Shown: positions 1-9,460, counted from the first letter of the stretch. The stretch is 64,000 nt of DNA from Salarchaeum japonicum (GCF_020614395.1 NZ_CP085324.1:186001-250000); one strand, 5' to 3'. Notes: a model not told the origin generated them from the letters alone. A program made the numbers and translations.

Positions 1-1695
1 GATGTCCGCGACGACGCACTCGATTTTCACCTTCTGATGGAGGTCGACCGTGTACTCCTCGCCGCGCCACTGCCCGGTCTTCGCGGGCTGACTGCCGCGC
101 CCGGAGACGTTCGTGACGGTGAGCGACGGCGCGCCGATTTCGGCGAGCGCGGTCTTCACCTCGCTCAGGCGGTCGGGCCGAATGACCGACATCACGAGCT
201 CGATCTCCGAATCGGATTCGAGTTCGAGGGCTTCGTCCTCGCCACCGTCGGTAACGGGACGTTCGTCCGTGCGTTCCCCACTACCGTCGGTAACGGGACG
301 TTCGTCCTCGGGGAGGTCGACGCCGCCGTCAGTGACGAGTTCGGGGTCGTCGTCCTCGTGACCGCCGTCGGTGCGGAGTTCGCCGCTGCCGTCCGCGCGG
401 ACGGTGGCTTCCTCGCCGCCGAACTCGGGGTACGCGGCGATGCCGTGTTCGCCCTGGTCGAGGCCGATTTCTTCTTCGTCCTCGTCGACGCGGAGGCCCC
501 AGATGGCGTCCGCGATGGTGAGGACGATGCCGGTGGTGACGATGGTCCAGACGGCGATGACGATGACGCCGGCGACCTGCATCGCGAGCTGGCTCGCGCC
601 GAAGCCGTCGGCGGCGAACACGGGGATGAGGATGGTTCCGATAGCGCCCGCGCTTCCGTGCACGGCGAACACGCCGCAGACGTCGTCGATGTTGAGGTTA
701 CGGACGACCCAGCGGTGGACGATGGGGGTCTGGACGCCGCCGATGAGGCCGATGATGAGCGCGCCCCACCAGGTGACGTGGAAACACGCACCGGTGATGG
801 CGACGAGGCCGGCGAGCAGGCCGTTCGCCGCGAAGAGCGGGTCGGGTTTGCCCTCGCGGAACGCGGTGACGAGCGTCGAGCCGATCGCACCGATACCCAT
901 GGCGAGCGTGGTGTTCAGCGCGACGCGGCCGAGCGAGGTCTCGCCGACGGAGACCGCGGCGAGTTCGGTCGCGTCCGAGGGAATGCTGATGATGAACTGG
1001 GTGCCGACGTTGAAGCCGTACCAGCCGAACGCGAGGATGAACGTCCCGATGACGGCGAACACGACGCTGTGGCCGGGAATCGGGTGTGGGTTGCCGTCCG
1101 CGTCGAAGCGGCCCTTGCGGGGGCCGACCATGTACGCGGCGACGAGGCCGGCGAGGCCGCCGAGCATGTGGACGACGGTCGCGCCCGCGAAGTCCTCGTA
1201 GCCCGCGCCGATGGCGTCACCGAGGAACCCGCCCGCGGAGAGCAGGCCGCCCGACCACGCGAACCCGCCGATGACGGGGTAGATGAACGCGGTGAGGCAG
1301 ATGGCGGTGAACACGTACGCGCTGAACTTCATGCGTTCTGCGACTGCGCCGGAGACGATGGTGGCGGCGGTCATCGCGAACACCGCGCCGAACAGCCAGC
1401 CGACGCCCGCGCTCGGGTCGCCGATGTAGGCGAACGCGGCGCCGATGTCGAGCGCCGTGTCCGCGTTCGTCAGCTGGCCCGCCATCGCGTAGATGGCGTT
1501 TCCGAGCAGGAAGAACACGACGACGCCGAGCGCCCAGTCCATCATGTTCTTCATGACGACGTTCGCGGCGTTCTTCGCGCGAACCTGGCCGGCTTCGAGC
1601 AGCGCGAACCCGGGCTGCATGAAGAAGATGAGGAAGCAGACGACGAGCGTCCAGACCGTCTGGACGCTGCTGGCGAGTTCGATGATGCTCGCCAT
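1..1695 (-). CDS. amt: Ammonium transporter (Amt) fused to a C-terminal PII/GlnK domain, 3' end cut by window
   Basis: An Amt/Mep/Rh ammonium channel for the cytoplasmic membrane. The protein starts [15 protein letters not shown] and carries about eleven membrane segments over roughly the first 400 residues, with Amt-like stretches such as [14 protein letters not shown] and [12 protein letters not shown]. An acidic linker follows that contains two copies of a 13-residue repeat starting DERPVTDG. The last ~75 visible residues are a PII signalling domain: [17 protein letters not shown], then a T-loop region containing [16 protein letters not shown], with the tyrosine equivalent to the modified residue of GlnK. 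Haloarchaea usually encode GlnK as a separate gene beside amt, so a covalent fusion implies channel gating in cis by 2-oxoglutarate/ATP sensing (inference). The end of the PII domain lies off the left edge. The ATG at 1695 is the only start upstream of the first membrane helix. Confidence 0.9.
   Translation of the reverse strand, partial: MASIIELASSVQTVWTLVVCFLIFFMQPGFALLEAGQVRAKNAANVVMKNMMDWALGVVVFFLLGNAIYAMAGQLTNADTALDIGAAFAYIGDPSAGVGWLFGAVFAMTAATIVSGAVAERMKFSAYVFTAICLTAFIYPVIGGFAWSGGLLSAGGFLGDAIGAGYEDFAGATVVHMLGGLAGLVAAYMVGPRKGRFDADGNPHPIPGHSVVFAVIGTFILAFGWYGFNVGTQFIISIPSDATELAAVSVGETSLGRVALNTTLAMGIGAIGSTLVTAFREGKPDPLFAANGLLAGLVAITGACFHVTWWGALIIGLIGGVQTPIVHRWVVRNLNIDDVCGVFAVHGSAGAIGTILIPVFAADGFGASQLAMQVAGVIVIAVWTIVTTGIVLTIADAIWGLRVDEDEEEIGLDQGEHGIAAYPEFGGEEATVRADGSGELRTDGGHEDDDPELVTDGGVDLPEDERPVTDGSGERTDERPVTDGGEDEALELESDSEIELVMSVIRPDRLSEVKTALAEIGAPSLTVTNVSGRGSQPAKTGQWRGEEYTVDLHQKVKIECVVADI
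244..307. repeat. Two direct 25-bp repeats (39-bp period) in the Amt-PII linker
   Basis: Bases 244-268 and 283-307 are the same 25 bases, spaced 39 bases apart, so each unit adds 13 residues (DERPVTDG core) in frame to the acidic linker between the channel and the PII domain. Confidence 0.85.
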
Positions 1696-2090
1696 TACGC
1701 CACCCCCATCGCGCCGCAGTCAGTCAGTGGACGTTCGTCTACCGATGTTACCGTGTTGTGTTGCAACATGCGTCTAACTCACGGGAAGACACCATGAAAG
1801 AGGGGAGTATAATGGTTTGCTTCAGGATTCAAAATTATCGGGGTTGATTGTGTGCATATGGACAAAACCTAATCGGACATTATGCCCTTAAGGATGTATT
1901 CTGTCCAGTTGTGTGGCAATTGTTTCCACAGCACTTTCCGAACGTAGTGTCGGATTACTATCTATAATGGGTGTGTGGCGGCCGCCGACGCCGCGCGCGC
2001 ACCCCTGAAACCCGCGACGCACGGCGATTCCACACGAAAAATAACGCTCTTCGGCGCACGCGCCACCGCCGCCGCGCCACCCCTCGCCGG
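1696..2090. promoter_or_regulatory. 395-bp AT-rich gap upstream of the ammonium transporter
   Basis: No convincing gene is seen here. Bases 1800-1970 are clearly richer in A+T than the neighbours and hold TATA-like stretches near 1808-1815 and 1830-1845 on the minus strand. These would give the transporter a leader of roughly 90-130 nt, unlike the leaderless genes around it. There is an imperfect palindrome around 1912-1930 (GTGGCAATTGTTTCCAC) and a perfect TGTTGCAACA at about 1760-1770. It is probably the nitrogen-regulated control region, but no known operator is recognised. Confidence 0.45.
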
Positions 2091-3125
2091 TCAGTCGAGG
2101 AGGGGAGCCACGTCCTCCGCGAAGTACGTGACGATGAGGTCGGCCCCCGCGCGCTTGACCGAGAGCAGGCTTTCGAGCGCGGTCTCCTCCACGTCCAGCC
2201 AGCCCTTCTCCGCGGCGGCGTGCAGCATCGCGTACTCGCCGCTGACGTTGTACGCCGCGACGGGGTGGTCGAACTCGCGGCGCACGTCGCTCACGATGTC
2301 GAGGTAGGGGAGCGCGGGCTTCACCAGCAGCGCGTCTGCGCCCTCCTCCACGTCCAACCGGGCTTCCCGCATCGCCTCCCGCCGATTGGCGGGATCCATC
2401 TGGTAGTGCCGGCGGTCGCCGAACGCGGGCGCGCCGTCCGCCGCGTCCCGGAACGGCCCGTAGAACGCGCTCTCGTACTTCACGGCGTAACTCATCACGG
2501 GGAGGTTCTCGAAGCCCGCGTCGTCGAGGCCCGCACGAATCGCGCGAATCATCCCGTCCGTCATCGAGGACGGCGCGACCATGTCCGCGCCCGCTTCCGC
2601 GTGCGACACCGCGGTCTTCGCGAGCAGGTCGAGCGTCTCGTCGTTTTGCACGGTCAGCCGACCGTCCGCCTCCGCGTCCGCCTCCAAGACATCGTCAGAG
2701 CGGCGCTCCTCCCAGCTCTCCCTCGCTTCGCTCGCGAGAACCCCGCAGTGGCCGTGTTCGGTGTACTCGCAGAGGCACACGTCCGTGATGACGTAGGCGT
2801 CGGTCTCCGCCGTGATGTCGCGGACGGCGCGCTGCACGACGCCGTTCTCCGCCCACGCCCGCGTCCCGCGCTCGTCCTTCGACTCGGGGATGCCGAACAC
2901 CATCACCGCCTCCACGCCCGCGTCCAGCGCCTCCTCGACGCGCGCCACCGCGTCCTCGACGGGCACGCGCTCGTGGCCCGGCATCGACTCGATGGGCACG
3001 CGCTCGTCCGTCGTCGCGTCCACGAATATCGGCACGACGAGGTCCGAACTGTCCAGGCTCGTCTCGCTCACCAGTTCACGGATGCCGTCCCGCCGCAGCC
3101 GGCGCGGCCGCCGCGTCATGTCCAT
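2091..3125 (-). CDS. hemB: Delta-aminolevulinic acid dehydratase (porphobilinogen synthase)
   Basis: Condenses two 5-aminolevulinate molecules to porphobilinogen in haem, sirohaem and cobamide synthesis in the cytoplasm. The 344-residue product has the family length. The two active-site lysines are K216 (in SYAVKYESAFYG) and K269 (in LLVKPALPY, the Schiff-base lysine). The zinc-binding cysteines of the zinc-dependent type are C117, C119 and C127 (DVCLCEYTEHGHCG). The start MDMTRRPRRLRR was preferred over an upstream in-frame ATG because a TATA-like GTAAAAG lies 26 bases upstream, giving a leaderless mRNA. Monocistronic, divergent from the MFS gene. Confidence 0.95.
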   Translation of the reverse strand: MDMTRRPRRLRRDGIRELVSETSLDSSDLVVPIFVDATTDERVPIESMPGHERVPVEDAVARVEEALDAGVEAVMVFGIPESKDERGTRAWAENGVVQRAVRDITAETDAYVITDVCLCEYTEHGHCGVLASEARESWEERRSDDVLEADAEADGRLTVQNDETLDLLAKTAVSHAEAGADMVAPSSMTDGMIRAIRAGLDDAGFENLPVMSYAVKYESAFYGPFRDAADGAPAFGDRRHYQMDPANRREAMREARLDVEEGADALLVKPALPYLDIVSDVRREFDHPVAAYNVSGEYAMLHAAAEKGWLDVEETALESLLSVKRAGADLIVTYFAEDVAPLLD

Positions 3126-3147
3126 ACCCGAACTGGGGTCGCGGCGA

Positions 3148-3154
3148 GTAAAAG
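3148..3154 (-). promoter_or_regulatory. TATA box of hemB
   Basis: CTTTTAC on the minus strand centred about 26 bases before the hemB start codon, the normal spacing for a leaderless archaeal promoter. Confidence 0.55.
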
Positions 3155-3208
3155 CGTTCGCGAACCCCGTATCGGAACCGACTTTTCGCCGCCCGCGCAC
3201 CTCCCTGT

Positions 3209-4450
3209 GTGTCCTCTCGCAGACAGTTCTACGCGCTCTACCTCGCGCGGTTCGCCGCCGGGTTCGGCATCGCGACCGTCTCCATCCTCCTCCCGTTCTA
3301 CGTCGAAACCCTCCGCGCGTCCGACTTCATGGCGGGCCTGTTCTACACGGCGTTCACGCTCGTGCAGACGCTCGCCGTCGTCCCGCTCGCCTACTGGGGC
3401 GACAGCGGGGACAAGCGCCGCGTCCTCCTCGCCTGCCTCGCGCTCGGCGTCCTCACCTACGCCGTGTTCGGGTTCGTCGCGTCCACCACCGGCGTCCTCG
3501 TCGCGCGCGGCTTCCAGGGCGTCCTCGCGACCGGCATGGGCCTCCTCACGCTCGGCATGGTCGGCGAACTCGCCACGGGCGCGACCCGCGCGAACCACAT
3601 TGGGAAGGCGAACGCCAGCCGGTTCGCCGCGTCCATCCTCGGCATGTTCAGCGCCGCCGTCCTCTACCAGACCTCCGGGTTCGCCGCCGCCTACGTCCCC
3701 GTCGTCGTCCTCTTCTTCGCCACCTTCCTCGCAGTGCTCGCCGTCCTCGACCCCGACGACACCCGCGTCCCCGGCTTCCCGTTCAGCGACCTCGCGCTCA
3801 ACCGCCGCATCCTCACCCTCACGTCATTCCGCGCGCCCTACGCCGTCGCCGTCACCCTCACGCGCTCCTGGCTCGCGCTCTTCGCCGGCGTCACCGCCGC
3901 CCGCGGCGGCCTCGGCTACGCCCCCATCGTCGTCACGCTCGTCCTCACCTCGGAGAAGTTCACGAACATGCTCTGCCAGCCGTTCACCGGCCGCCTCAGC
4001 GACCGCTTCGGCCGCTCGCTCTTCGTGTTCGCCGGCGGCCTCACCTACGGCGTCGTCGCCCTCCTCGTCCCCTTCACGCCCGCCATCGGCGACGCGCTCG
4101 GCGTCCCCACCAGTTTCCCCTATCTCGGCGAACTCAGCGCCGCCTTCCTCCCGCTCGTCCTCCTCAATGGACTGCTCGGCGTCGCCGACAGCGTCCGCGA
4201 ACCCGCGAGCATGGCCCTGTTCGCGGACGAGGGCTCCGACGGCGACGGCGTCGCCTCCAGCTTCGGCATCCGCGAACTCGTCTGGCGGCCCGGCAGCGTC
4301 CTCGCACCACTCCTCGGCGGCTGGGCGTGGAGCGCGTACGGCATGGACTCCGTCTTCTACATCGGCGGCGCGTCCGCCGTCCTCGCCGCCCTCCTCTTCC
4401 TCGCCGTGCTCGCGTACTCCCACGGCCCCCGCGCGCTCACCGAGTGGTAA
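3209..4450 (+). CDS. MFS transporter, substrate unknown
   Basis: Major facilitator superfamily permease of 413 residues with twelve predicted membrane helices in two halves. The first cytoplasmic loop holds WGDSGDKRRVL, a form of the MFS motif A, and a second copy GRLSDRFGRSL begins the second half. It is close to haloarchaeal MFS proteins of unknown substrate, so no substrate can be assigned. The GTG start begins directly at SSRRQFYALYLARF; no better start exists between the divergent hemB promoter and the first helix. Not in an operon. Confidence 0.85.
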   Translation: MSSRRQFYALYLARFAAGFGIATVSILLPFYVETLRASDFMAGLFYTAFTLVQTLAVVPLAYWGDSGDKRRVLLACLALGVLTYAVFGFVASTTGVLVARGFQGVLATGMGLLTLGMVGELATGATRANHIGKANASRFAASILGMFSAAVLYQTSGFAAAYVPVVVLFFATFLAVLAVLDPDDTRVPGFPFSDLALNRRILTLTSFRAPYAVAVTLTRSWLALFAGVTAARGGLGYAPIVVTLVLTSEKFTNMLCQPFTGRLSDRFGRSLFVFAGGLTYGVVALLVPFTPAIGDALGVPTSFPYLGELSAAFLPLVLLNGLLGVADSVREPASMALFADEGSDGDGVASSFGIRELVWRPGSVLAPLLGGWAWSAYGMDSVFYIGGASAVLAALLFLAVLAYSHGPRALTEW

Positions 4451-4543
4451 CGCTCACGCTCGCTCGGGGCGTCGATACCAACCGCGAAAACGCGTACTGC
4501 TAGTCCGCCGCCGCGGTCTCCTTCTTTGCACCGAGGCTCGCGG

Positions 4544-6655
4544 CTACGCCGCTCGCTCGTTCCGCGGCGTCTCCGACGCCGCGAGCGCCTCCACGACGAG
4601 TTCCGCGATGTCCGTGATTTCGATCTGGTCTTCGAAGCTCCCCGTTTTGCGGCCGTCCTCGTACATCGTCATGCACATCGGGCACGCGACGACGAACCGG
4701 TCGATGTCCGCGCCGGCGTCGGTGTCTTCGAGGGCTTCCCGGATGCGCTCCTCGGACGGCTTGGGTTCCTCGTCGAAGTCCATCCAGAGGCCGCCACCGC
4801 CGCCCCCGCAGCAGAAGCTGTTGGAGCGGTTGCGCGGCATCTCGTCCAGGGTGACGCCGGTCGCGCGGATGACCTCGCGGGGCGCTTCGAACTCGCCGTT
4901 GTACCGCCCGAGGTGGCAGGGGTCGTGGTAGGTCACCGTATAATCGAGTTCCGTGCCCGAGAGGCCGAGGCGGTCGTTCGTGACGAGTTCCTCGACGACC
5001 TGCGTGTAGTGGTAGACGGCGTCCGTGTTCTCGAACCCGAACTGGTCGTACTCGTTGCTGAACGTGTTGTACGAGTGCGGGTCGGTGGTGACGATCTTCT
5101 CGTAGTCACAGGACTCGAACGCCTCGATGTTGTCCTCGGCGAGCATCTCGAACAGGCCCTCTTCGCCGACGCGGCGCACGTCGTTCCCGTCGTTCTGCTC
5201 GTCCTCGTAGAGGATGCCGTAGGAGACGTTCGACTCGTGGAGGATGCGCGCGAGCGACCGCGCGACCTTCTTGTTCCGCTCGTCGTAGCTCGGGTAGTCG
5301 CCGACGTACCAGAGGAACTCGACCTCCTGCTCGCGGGCGTCCGGCACGTCGAAGTCGAGGTCTTCGACCCAGTCCGGGCGCTTGCGGGCGGGGTCGCCGA
5401 AGCTGTTCCCGTTCTGGAAGAGGTCCATCATCGTCTCCTGGACGTTCTCGTCCATCTGGCCGGACTCGGTGAGGCGGCGGTTCATCTCCGTGAACTGCGT
5501 GACGTGCTCGATGTCCACGGGGCAGGCGTCCATGCAGGCCATGCAGCTCATGCAGGACTCCATCGTCGAGGCGTCGATGACGGACGTGCCGCCGTCCGCG
5601 ACGATGGCTTTCTCCTCGCCGCCCGCGTCGAGGCTCTCGCGGTAGTTCTTCAGGTCGAGAATCACGTCCCGGGGGTCGAGGTTCCGGCCGCTCGCGTTCG
5701 CCGGACAGACCGAGGAACAGCGGCCGCACTTCGTGCAGGCGTCGTGGTCGAGCAGTTGTTTCCACGAGAAGTCGTCGATGTCGGACGCGCCGATCTCGTC
5801 CGGGCTGGCGTCCTCGGGAACCCGGGGGAGGCGGCTACCGGCGTTCTCGTCGCGCGTGACGACGTTCGCGAACGAGGAGATCATGTGGAACGGCTTCGCG
5901 TACGGGATGGCGGCGATGAACGCGAGCGCGAGCAGGGCGTGACTCCACCAGAGCGGCGCGTACGCCGCGGTCGCCATCTCGGGCGTGACGCCGACGATCT
6001 GGAGCACGTCCTTCGTGAACCAGCCGACGAAGCTCGCGGTCTCGAAGGAGACATCGCGGGTGGCGCTCGTGCCGAGGATGCGGACGCCTTCCTGGATGTA
6101 GCCGCCGACGCCGAGCGCGAACAGCGTCCAGAGGAAGAGGCCGTCTTCGGCGGACGTGTGTTTGCCGTAGAGGCGGTCGGTCTTCGCCCAGTAGCGGCGG
6201 TAGAGCGCCATGCCGACGCCGACGACGAACAGCAGGCCGAGGGCGTCCATGACGAGCGAGTAGGCCAGGTAGAAGTCGCCCGTCCAGAACGAGGGCTGGC
6301 CGAGCGCCTTCGTCCAGATGTCCATGTCGATGGCGAGGATGGTGGTGCCGATGAGGAGGGTGAGGAAGCCCCAGAGGATGAAGAGGTGCATCACGCCGGC
6401 GTACCGGTCGCGGTCGAACTGTTTCTCGTTGGACGCGACGATTTTCGCGGCGGAGACGACGCGGCCGGCGAGGTCGTTCACGCGCTCGCGGGGATCCTCG
6501 CTCCCCCGGGTGTAGCGCGCGAACCGGTCGTAGACGCCGTACAGGAAGATGGCGATGGCGACGGCGGCGAGGTAGTAGAACAGGGCCTCGCCGACGTGGC
6601 CGATGCGCCAGAATGTCGGACGGGTCACGTCCGACGCCTGCGCGAGTAGTGACAT
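4544..6655 (-). CDS. Membrane-bound (Fe-S) oxidoreductase, HdrE/HdrD-like fusion
   Basis: A 703-residue fusion. The N-terminal ~270 residues form five or six membrane helices like the cytochrome b subunit NarI/HdrE (haem-ligand histidines plausible at MHLFILWGF and WWSHALLALAF). The middle holds two 4Fe-4S clusters (CTKCGRCSSVCP and CMSCMACMDACP). The C-terminal half carries two CCG-type cysteine-rich modules (HDPCHLGRYNG with FCCGGGGGGLW, and CPMC). This is the architecture of haloarchaeal proteins annotated as heterodisulfide-reductase-related. Haloarchaea lack methanogenesis, so a role in quinone-linked oxidation of lactate, glycerol-3-phosphate or similar is likely but unproven. The start was chosen at MSLLAQASDV because a TTAAAGG box (6681-6687) is 29 bases upstream. 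Confidence 0.85.
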   Translation of the reverse strand: MSLLAQASDVTRPTFWRIGHVGEALFYYLAAVAIAIFLYGVYDRFARYTRGSEDPRERVNDLAGRVVSAAKIVASNEKQFDRDRYAGVMHLFILWGFLTLLIGTTILAIDMDIWTKALGQPSFWTGDFYLAYSLVMDALGLLFVVGVGMALYRRYWAKTDRLYGKHTSAEDGLFLWTLFALGVGGYIQEGVRILGTSATRDVSFETASFVGWFTKDVLQIVGVTPEMATAAYAPLWWSHALLALAFIAAIPYAKPFHMISSFANVVTRDENAGSRLPRVPEDASPDEIGASDIDDFSWKQLLDHDACTKCGRCSSVCPANASGRNLDPRDVILDLKNYRESLDAGGEEKAIVADGGTSVIDASTMESCMSCMACMDACPVDIEHVTQFTEMNRRLTESGQMDENVQETMMDLFQNGNSFGDPARKRPDWVEDLDFDVPDAREQEVEFLWYVGDYPSYDERNKKVARSLARILHESNVSYGILYEDEQNDGNDVRRVGEEGLFEMLAEDNIEAFESCDYEKIVTTDPHSYNTFSNEYDQFGFENTDAVYHYTQVVEELVTNDRLGLSGTELDYTVTYHDPCHLGRYNGEFEAPREVIRATGVTLDEMPRNRSNSFCCGGGGGGLWMDFDEEPKPSEERIREALEDTDAGADIDRFVVACPMCMTMYEDGRKTGSFEDQIEITDIAELVVEALAASETPRNERAA

Positions 6656-6680
6656 ACGCGTTATCCCGGACAGGACGCGC

Positions 6681-6687
6681 TTAAAGG
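6681..6687 (-). promoter_or_regulatory. TATA box of the Fe-S oxidoreductase gene
   Basis: CCTTTAA on the minus strand about 29 bases before the ATG at 6655. It supports the shorter start codon over the in-frame ATG 39 bases upstream. Confidence 0.5.
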
Positions 6688-6747
6688 TTGCCACAACGGC
6701 TAACGCTGTGAGGTGAGTTGTCCGTCTCGGCTACCACTTGTAACCGG

Positions 6748-7476
6748 TCACGCGACGGCCGCGGCGAGCGGGCCGGCGTACGCGCTCGCGGCGAGCAGGA
6801 GGGTGAGCGCGACGGCGAGCCAGTCCCGGCCCGCGAAGGCGAGCGGGGGCGGCGTGGGGTTGTATGAGAGACAGCGCGCGCGCAGGGCGAGCGCGAGGCG
6901 GTCGGCGCGCTGGAGGGCGCGACGGAGACCGCCGACGCCGACGAGTCGCACGCGGTCGCGGACGCTTCGCTGGTCGCCGAGGCGGGCGCGCGAGGCGTCC
7001 CGGAGTCGCCGCACGTCGCGCTGGAGGAGCGGGAGGAAGCGGAAGACGAGGCCGACGCCGACGCCGAGCAACCGCCCCGGTCGGCCCGGGACGAGCCACG
7101 CGACCGCGGCCCGCGACTCCGAGACGGGCGTGGTGTGGACGTAGGCGGCGGCGAGCAGGAGGAGGAGGAGCGTCCGCCACGACGCGAGCGCCGGCTGGAC
7201 GGCGTCTTCGAGCACCAGCCAGGGCGCGCCCCACGTGAGCGCCTGAATCAGGGGCGCGAGCACGAGGAAGGGGAGGACGGCGAGGTACTCGCGGAGCGCC
7301 GCGCGGGGGGAGAGCCCGCACGCGAGCGTCGCGGCGACGGCGAGCGCGGAGAGCGCGAGCAACCCCCGGAGTGTCGTGTGGGCGAACGCGGCGGCGGCGA
7401 ACCCGGCCTGGAGCGCGAGCTTCGACCGGGGGTCGAGGCGGTGGCCGGCGGAGTCGCCGGGTTCGTGGGTCAGCAC
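6748..7476 (-). CDS. bioN: ECF transporter transmembrane subunit (EcfT/BioN/CbiQ family)
   Basis: T component of an energy-coupling factor vitamin importer, linking the substrate-binding S protein to the ATPase. It is 242 residues with about five or six hydrophobic helices and the two cytoplasmic coupling-helix signatures with alanine-arginine cores (DASRARLG and ALRARCLS). It is the last gene of a three-gene operon and its GTG start overlaps the end of the ATPase gene by seven bases. Because the S protein is BioY, the complex most likely imports biotin. A general CbiQ-type role is the alternative. Confidence 0.85.
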   Translation of the reverse strand: MLTHEPGDSAGHRLDPRSKLALQAGFAAAAFAHTTLRGLLALSALAVAATLACGLSPRAALREYLAVLPFLVLAPLIQALTWGAPWLVLEDAVQPALASWRTLLLLLLAAAYVHTTPVSESRAAVAWLVPGRPGRLLGVGVGLVFRFLPLLQRDVRRLRDASRARLGDQRSVRDRVRLVGVGGLRRALQRADRLALALRARCLSYNPTPPPLAFAGRDWLAVALTLLLAASAYAGPLAAAVA

Positions 7477-8171
7477 GGGTCGCGCACGCTCGCCGCGGAG
7501 AGTCTGTCGCGCACCTCCGCCGGTGGATCGTCCGCGAGCACCCGTCCGTCGGAGAGGAGGCAGACGCGGTCGGCGCGCTCGAACACGTCCCGGAGGTCGT
7601 GGGTGACGACGACGAGGCTCGTTCCGGCGGCGTGGAGGGCGTCCAGGCGGTCGAGCACGCTCTCCCGCGCCGGCTGGTCGAGGCCCGTGAAGGGTTCGTC
7701 GAGCACGACGTGGTCGGGCCGCATCGCCAGCACGCCCGCGATGGCGACGCGCTCCTGCTCGCCGCCGGAGAGCCGGCTCAGGAGGTCGTCGCCCCGACCC
7801 GTCATGTTCACCGCGTCGAGCGCCGCCGCGACGCGCTCCTCGACTTCCTCGCGGGGGAGGCCGAGGTTCTCCGGGCCGAACGCCACGTCCTCCCGGACGG
7901 TGCCGGCGACGAACTGGTCGCGGGGGTCCTGGAACACCATCCCAACGCTCGCGCGCGCCGCGACGAGGTCGTCCGAGACCGGCGTTCCGTTCACGCGCAC
8001 GTCGCCCGCGTCCGGTTCGAGCAGGCCGTTGAAGTGCCGGACGAGCGTGGTCTTCCCGCTCCCGTTCGCGCCCGCGACGGCGACGAACTCCCCGTCCGCG
8101 ACGTCGAGGCTGACGCCGTCGAGCGCCCGCACGCCGTCGTACTCGTGGACGAGCGAGCTGACGGAAATCAT
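7470..8171 (-). CDS. bioM: ECF transporter ATPase (EcfA/BioM)
   Basis: ABC-type ATPase of 233 residues powering the ECF importer from the cytoplasmic side. Walker A is GANGSGKTT (residues 34-42), the signature is LSGGEQERVAIA, Walker B is HVVLDEP and the switch histidine is in VVVTHDLRD. Only one ATPase gene is present, as in BioMNY systems, so the nucleotide-binding dimer would be a homodimer. Its ATG overlaps the bioY stop codon, indicating translational coupling. Confidence 0.9.
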   Translation of the reverse strand: MISVSSLVHEYDGVRALDGVSLDVADGEFVAVAGANGSGKTTLVRHFNGLLEPDAGDVRVNGTPVSDDLVAARASVGMVFQDPRDQFVAGTVREDVAFGPENLGLPREEVEERVAAALDAVNMTGRGDDLLSRLSGGEQERVAIAGVLAMRPDHVVLDEPFTGLDQPARESVLDRLDALHAAGTSLVVVTHDLRDVFERADRVCLLSDGRVLADDPPAEVRDRLSAASVRDPC

Positions 8172-8752
8172 CAGGCGGCGGTGATGTCGTCAGCGCGAAC
8201 CGCGGCCAGGGTCGCGCCCATCTTCAACAGCTCGGCGGGGACGAACGGAACCGCCGCGGTGAGCGCCGCCTCGACCAGTCCGACGTTCCCGACGTACGCG
8301 AAGAAGACGGTGCCGAACGCGTAGATGAGGACGGTGGCGACGGCCATCCCGGCGACCAACCGGGGGAGCGAGATGGCGTCGAGGTCGCGGAGGCCGCCCG
8401 CGCCGTGCGCGGCGTACCCGACGACGGCGGCGGCGAGCGGATAGCTCCAGAGGTAGCCGCCCCACTGGCCGAACAGCTGTCCGAGGCCGCTCCCGCCGTA
8501 CGCGTAGACGGGGACGCCGACCGCGCCCGCGACGACGTACAGCGCCATCGCCGCGAACCCCCAGACCGGCCCGAGGAACGCGCCCGCGAGGAACACGCCG
8601 AGCACCTGGAGCGTGAACGGAACGCTCGACACCGGGAGCTGGAAGGAGACGTACGCGAACACGCCCGTGAGCGCTGCGAACAGCGCCGCCCGCGCGAGGT
8701 TCCCGACGACCTGGTCGCCGACCAGTTCGACCGACTCGTGGTTCGTACTCAT
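8171..8752 (-). CDS. bioY: BioY biotin-binding subunit of ECF transporter
   Basis: Substrate-capture (S) membrane subunit for biotin, 193 residues, about six helices. The VPFTLQVLGVFLAG stretch and the glycine-rich AYGGSGLGQLFG loop with GYLWSYPLAA are characteristic of BioY. It is the first gene of the bioY-bioM-bioN operon. The start MSTNHESVELVG was preferred because an upstream in-frame ATG would add a polar stretch lying inside the promoter region. No biotin synthesis genes occur nearby, so the cell may depend on uptake (inference). Confidence 0.92.
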   Translation of the reverse strand: MSTNHESVELVGDQVVGNLARAALFAALTGVFAYVSFQLPVSSVPFTLQVLGVFLAGAFLGPVWGFAAMALYVVAGAVGVPVYAYGGSGLGQLFGQWGGYLWSYPLAAAVVGYAAHGAGGLRDLDAISLPRLVAGMAVATVLIYAFGTVFFAYVGNVGLVEAALTAAVPFVPAELLKMGATLAAVRADDITAA

Positions 8753-8830
8753 ACCCACACGGCCTCCGTCAACCGTGTTCAAATTACTGGTTTACGGAAC
8801 GCTCTCACCGCGTGAGAAACCCCAACAAGC

Positions 8831-8838
8831 CTTTAATG
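8831..8838 (+). promoter_or_regulatory. TATA box for the cmi4-like gene
   Basis: CTTTAATG centred 30 bases upstream of the ATG at 8864. It favours this ATG over the in-frame TTG nine bases earlier. Confidence 0.55.
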
Positions 8839-8863
8839 AAGCGGGACGTGCCTTTTGACCATC

Positions 8864-9460
8864 ATGAACGAGAAGACCGAGGAACTCCGCGACATCTTCC
8901 TCGACGTCACCGAGGAGGACACCGTCACCGAAACCCAGACGGAGACCCACGGCACTCTCGCGTCCGACGACGAGGTGGACGACCGCCTCCGCGACACCGT
9001 CGCCCACATGCAGGACGCCCTCGACTTCACCACCGACCTCACCACTGAGGAGTACGTCCGCGTCGTCCGCGGGTTCTACGCCGACGAAGCCGACGCCGCC
9101 ATCGCCCGCGACCTCGACACCACGCCCGACACCGTCGCCCGCGCCCGCCTCGACCTCCACCTCCTCACCGACACCGACCTCGACGCCCCCTTCGAGTTCG
9201 ACGCGCTCGACGCCGCGCTCGACGACCACGACACCCTCGCCGACGCCGCCGACGCCCTCGACGTCAGCCCCAGCACCGTCCGCCGCTACCGCCGCGTCCG
9301 CGACGCCCGCCGCGACATCCGCCGCGTCAACGACCGCTACCGCGACGAGTTCGAAGCCATCCTCACCGACCGCGAACTCACCGACCCCCTCACCGAGAGC
9401 GTGCAGGAGGACGGCCTCGACGAAGCGACCGAAGGCCAGGAGATGGACGTCTCGTTGTAG
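8864..9460 (+). CDS. Helix-turn-helix protein resembling haloarchaeal conditioned-medium-induced protein 4
   Basis: A soluble, very acidic 198-residue protein. It begins MNEKTEELRDIFLDVTEE, which I recall from haloarchaeal proteins labelled conditioned medium-induced protein 4 (Cmi4). Two helix-turn-helix-like segments are visible: AIARDLDTTPDTVARARLDL (about residues 80-100) and TLADAADALDVSPSTVRRY (about 125-145). It is therefore probably a DNA-binding regulator, perhaps tied to growth phase. Monocistronic, divergent from bioY. Confidence 0.65.
   Translation: MNEKTEELRDIFLDVTEEDTVTETQTETHGTLASDDEVDDRLRDTVAHMQDALDFTTDLTTEEYVRVVRGFYADEADAAIARDLDTTPDTVARARLDLHLLTDTDLDAPFEFDALDAALDDHDTLADAADALDVSPSTVRRYRRVRDARRDIRRVNDRYRDEFEAILTDRELTDPLTESVQEDGLDEATEGQEMDVSL

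Noticed and set aside
37-1797. A 586-codon plus-strand frame over the ammonium transporter
   Set aside because: It is the antisense of the Amt-PII gene and is full of Arg/Asp/Glu/Val repeats typical of GC-rich shadows; the minus-strand reading gives a clear Amt protein.
1912-1930. A known nitrogen-regulator operator upstream of the ammonium transporter
   Set aside because: The palindrome is imperfect and does not match an operator I can name; it remains only a possible control site.
4526-6649. A 707-codon plus-strand frame opposite the Fe-S oxidoreductase
   Set aside because: It is low-complexity and contains none of the cysteine motifs that define the minus-strand gene.
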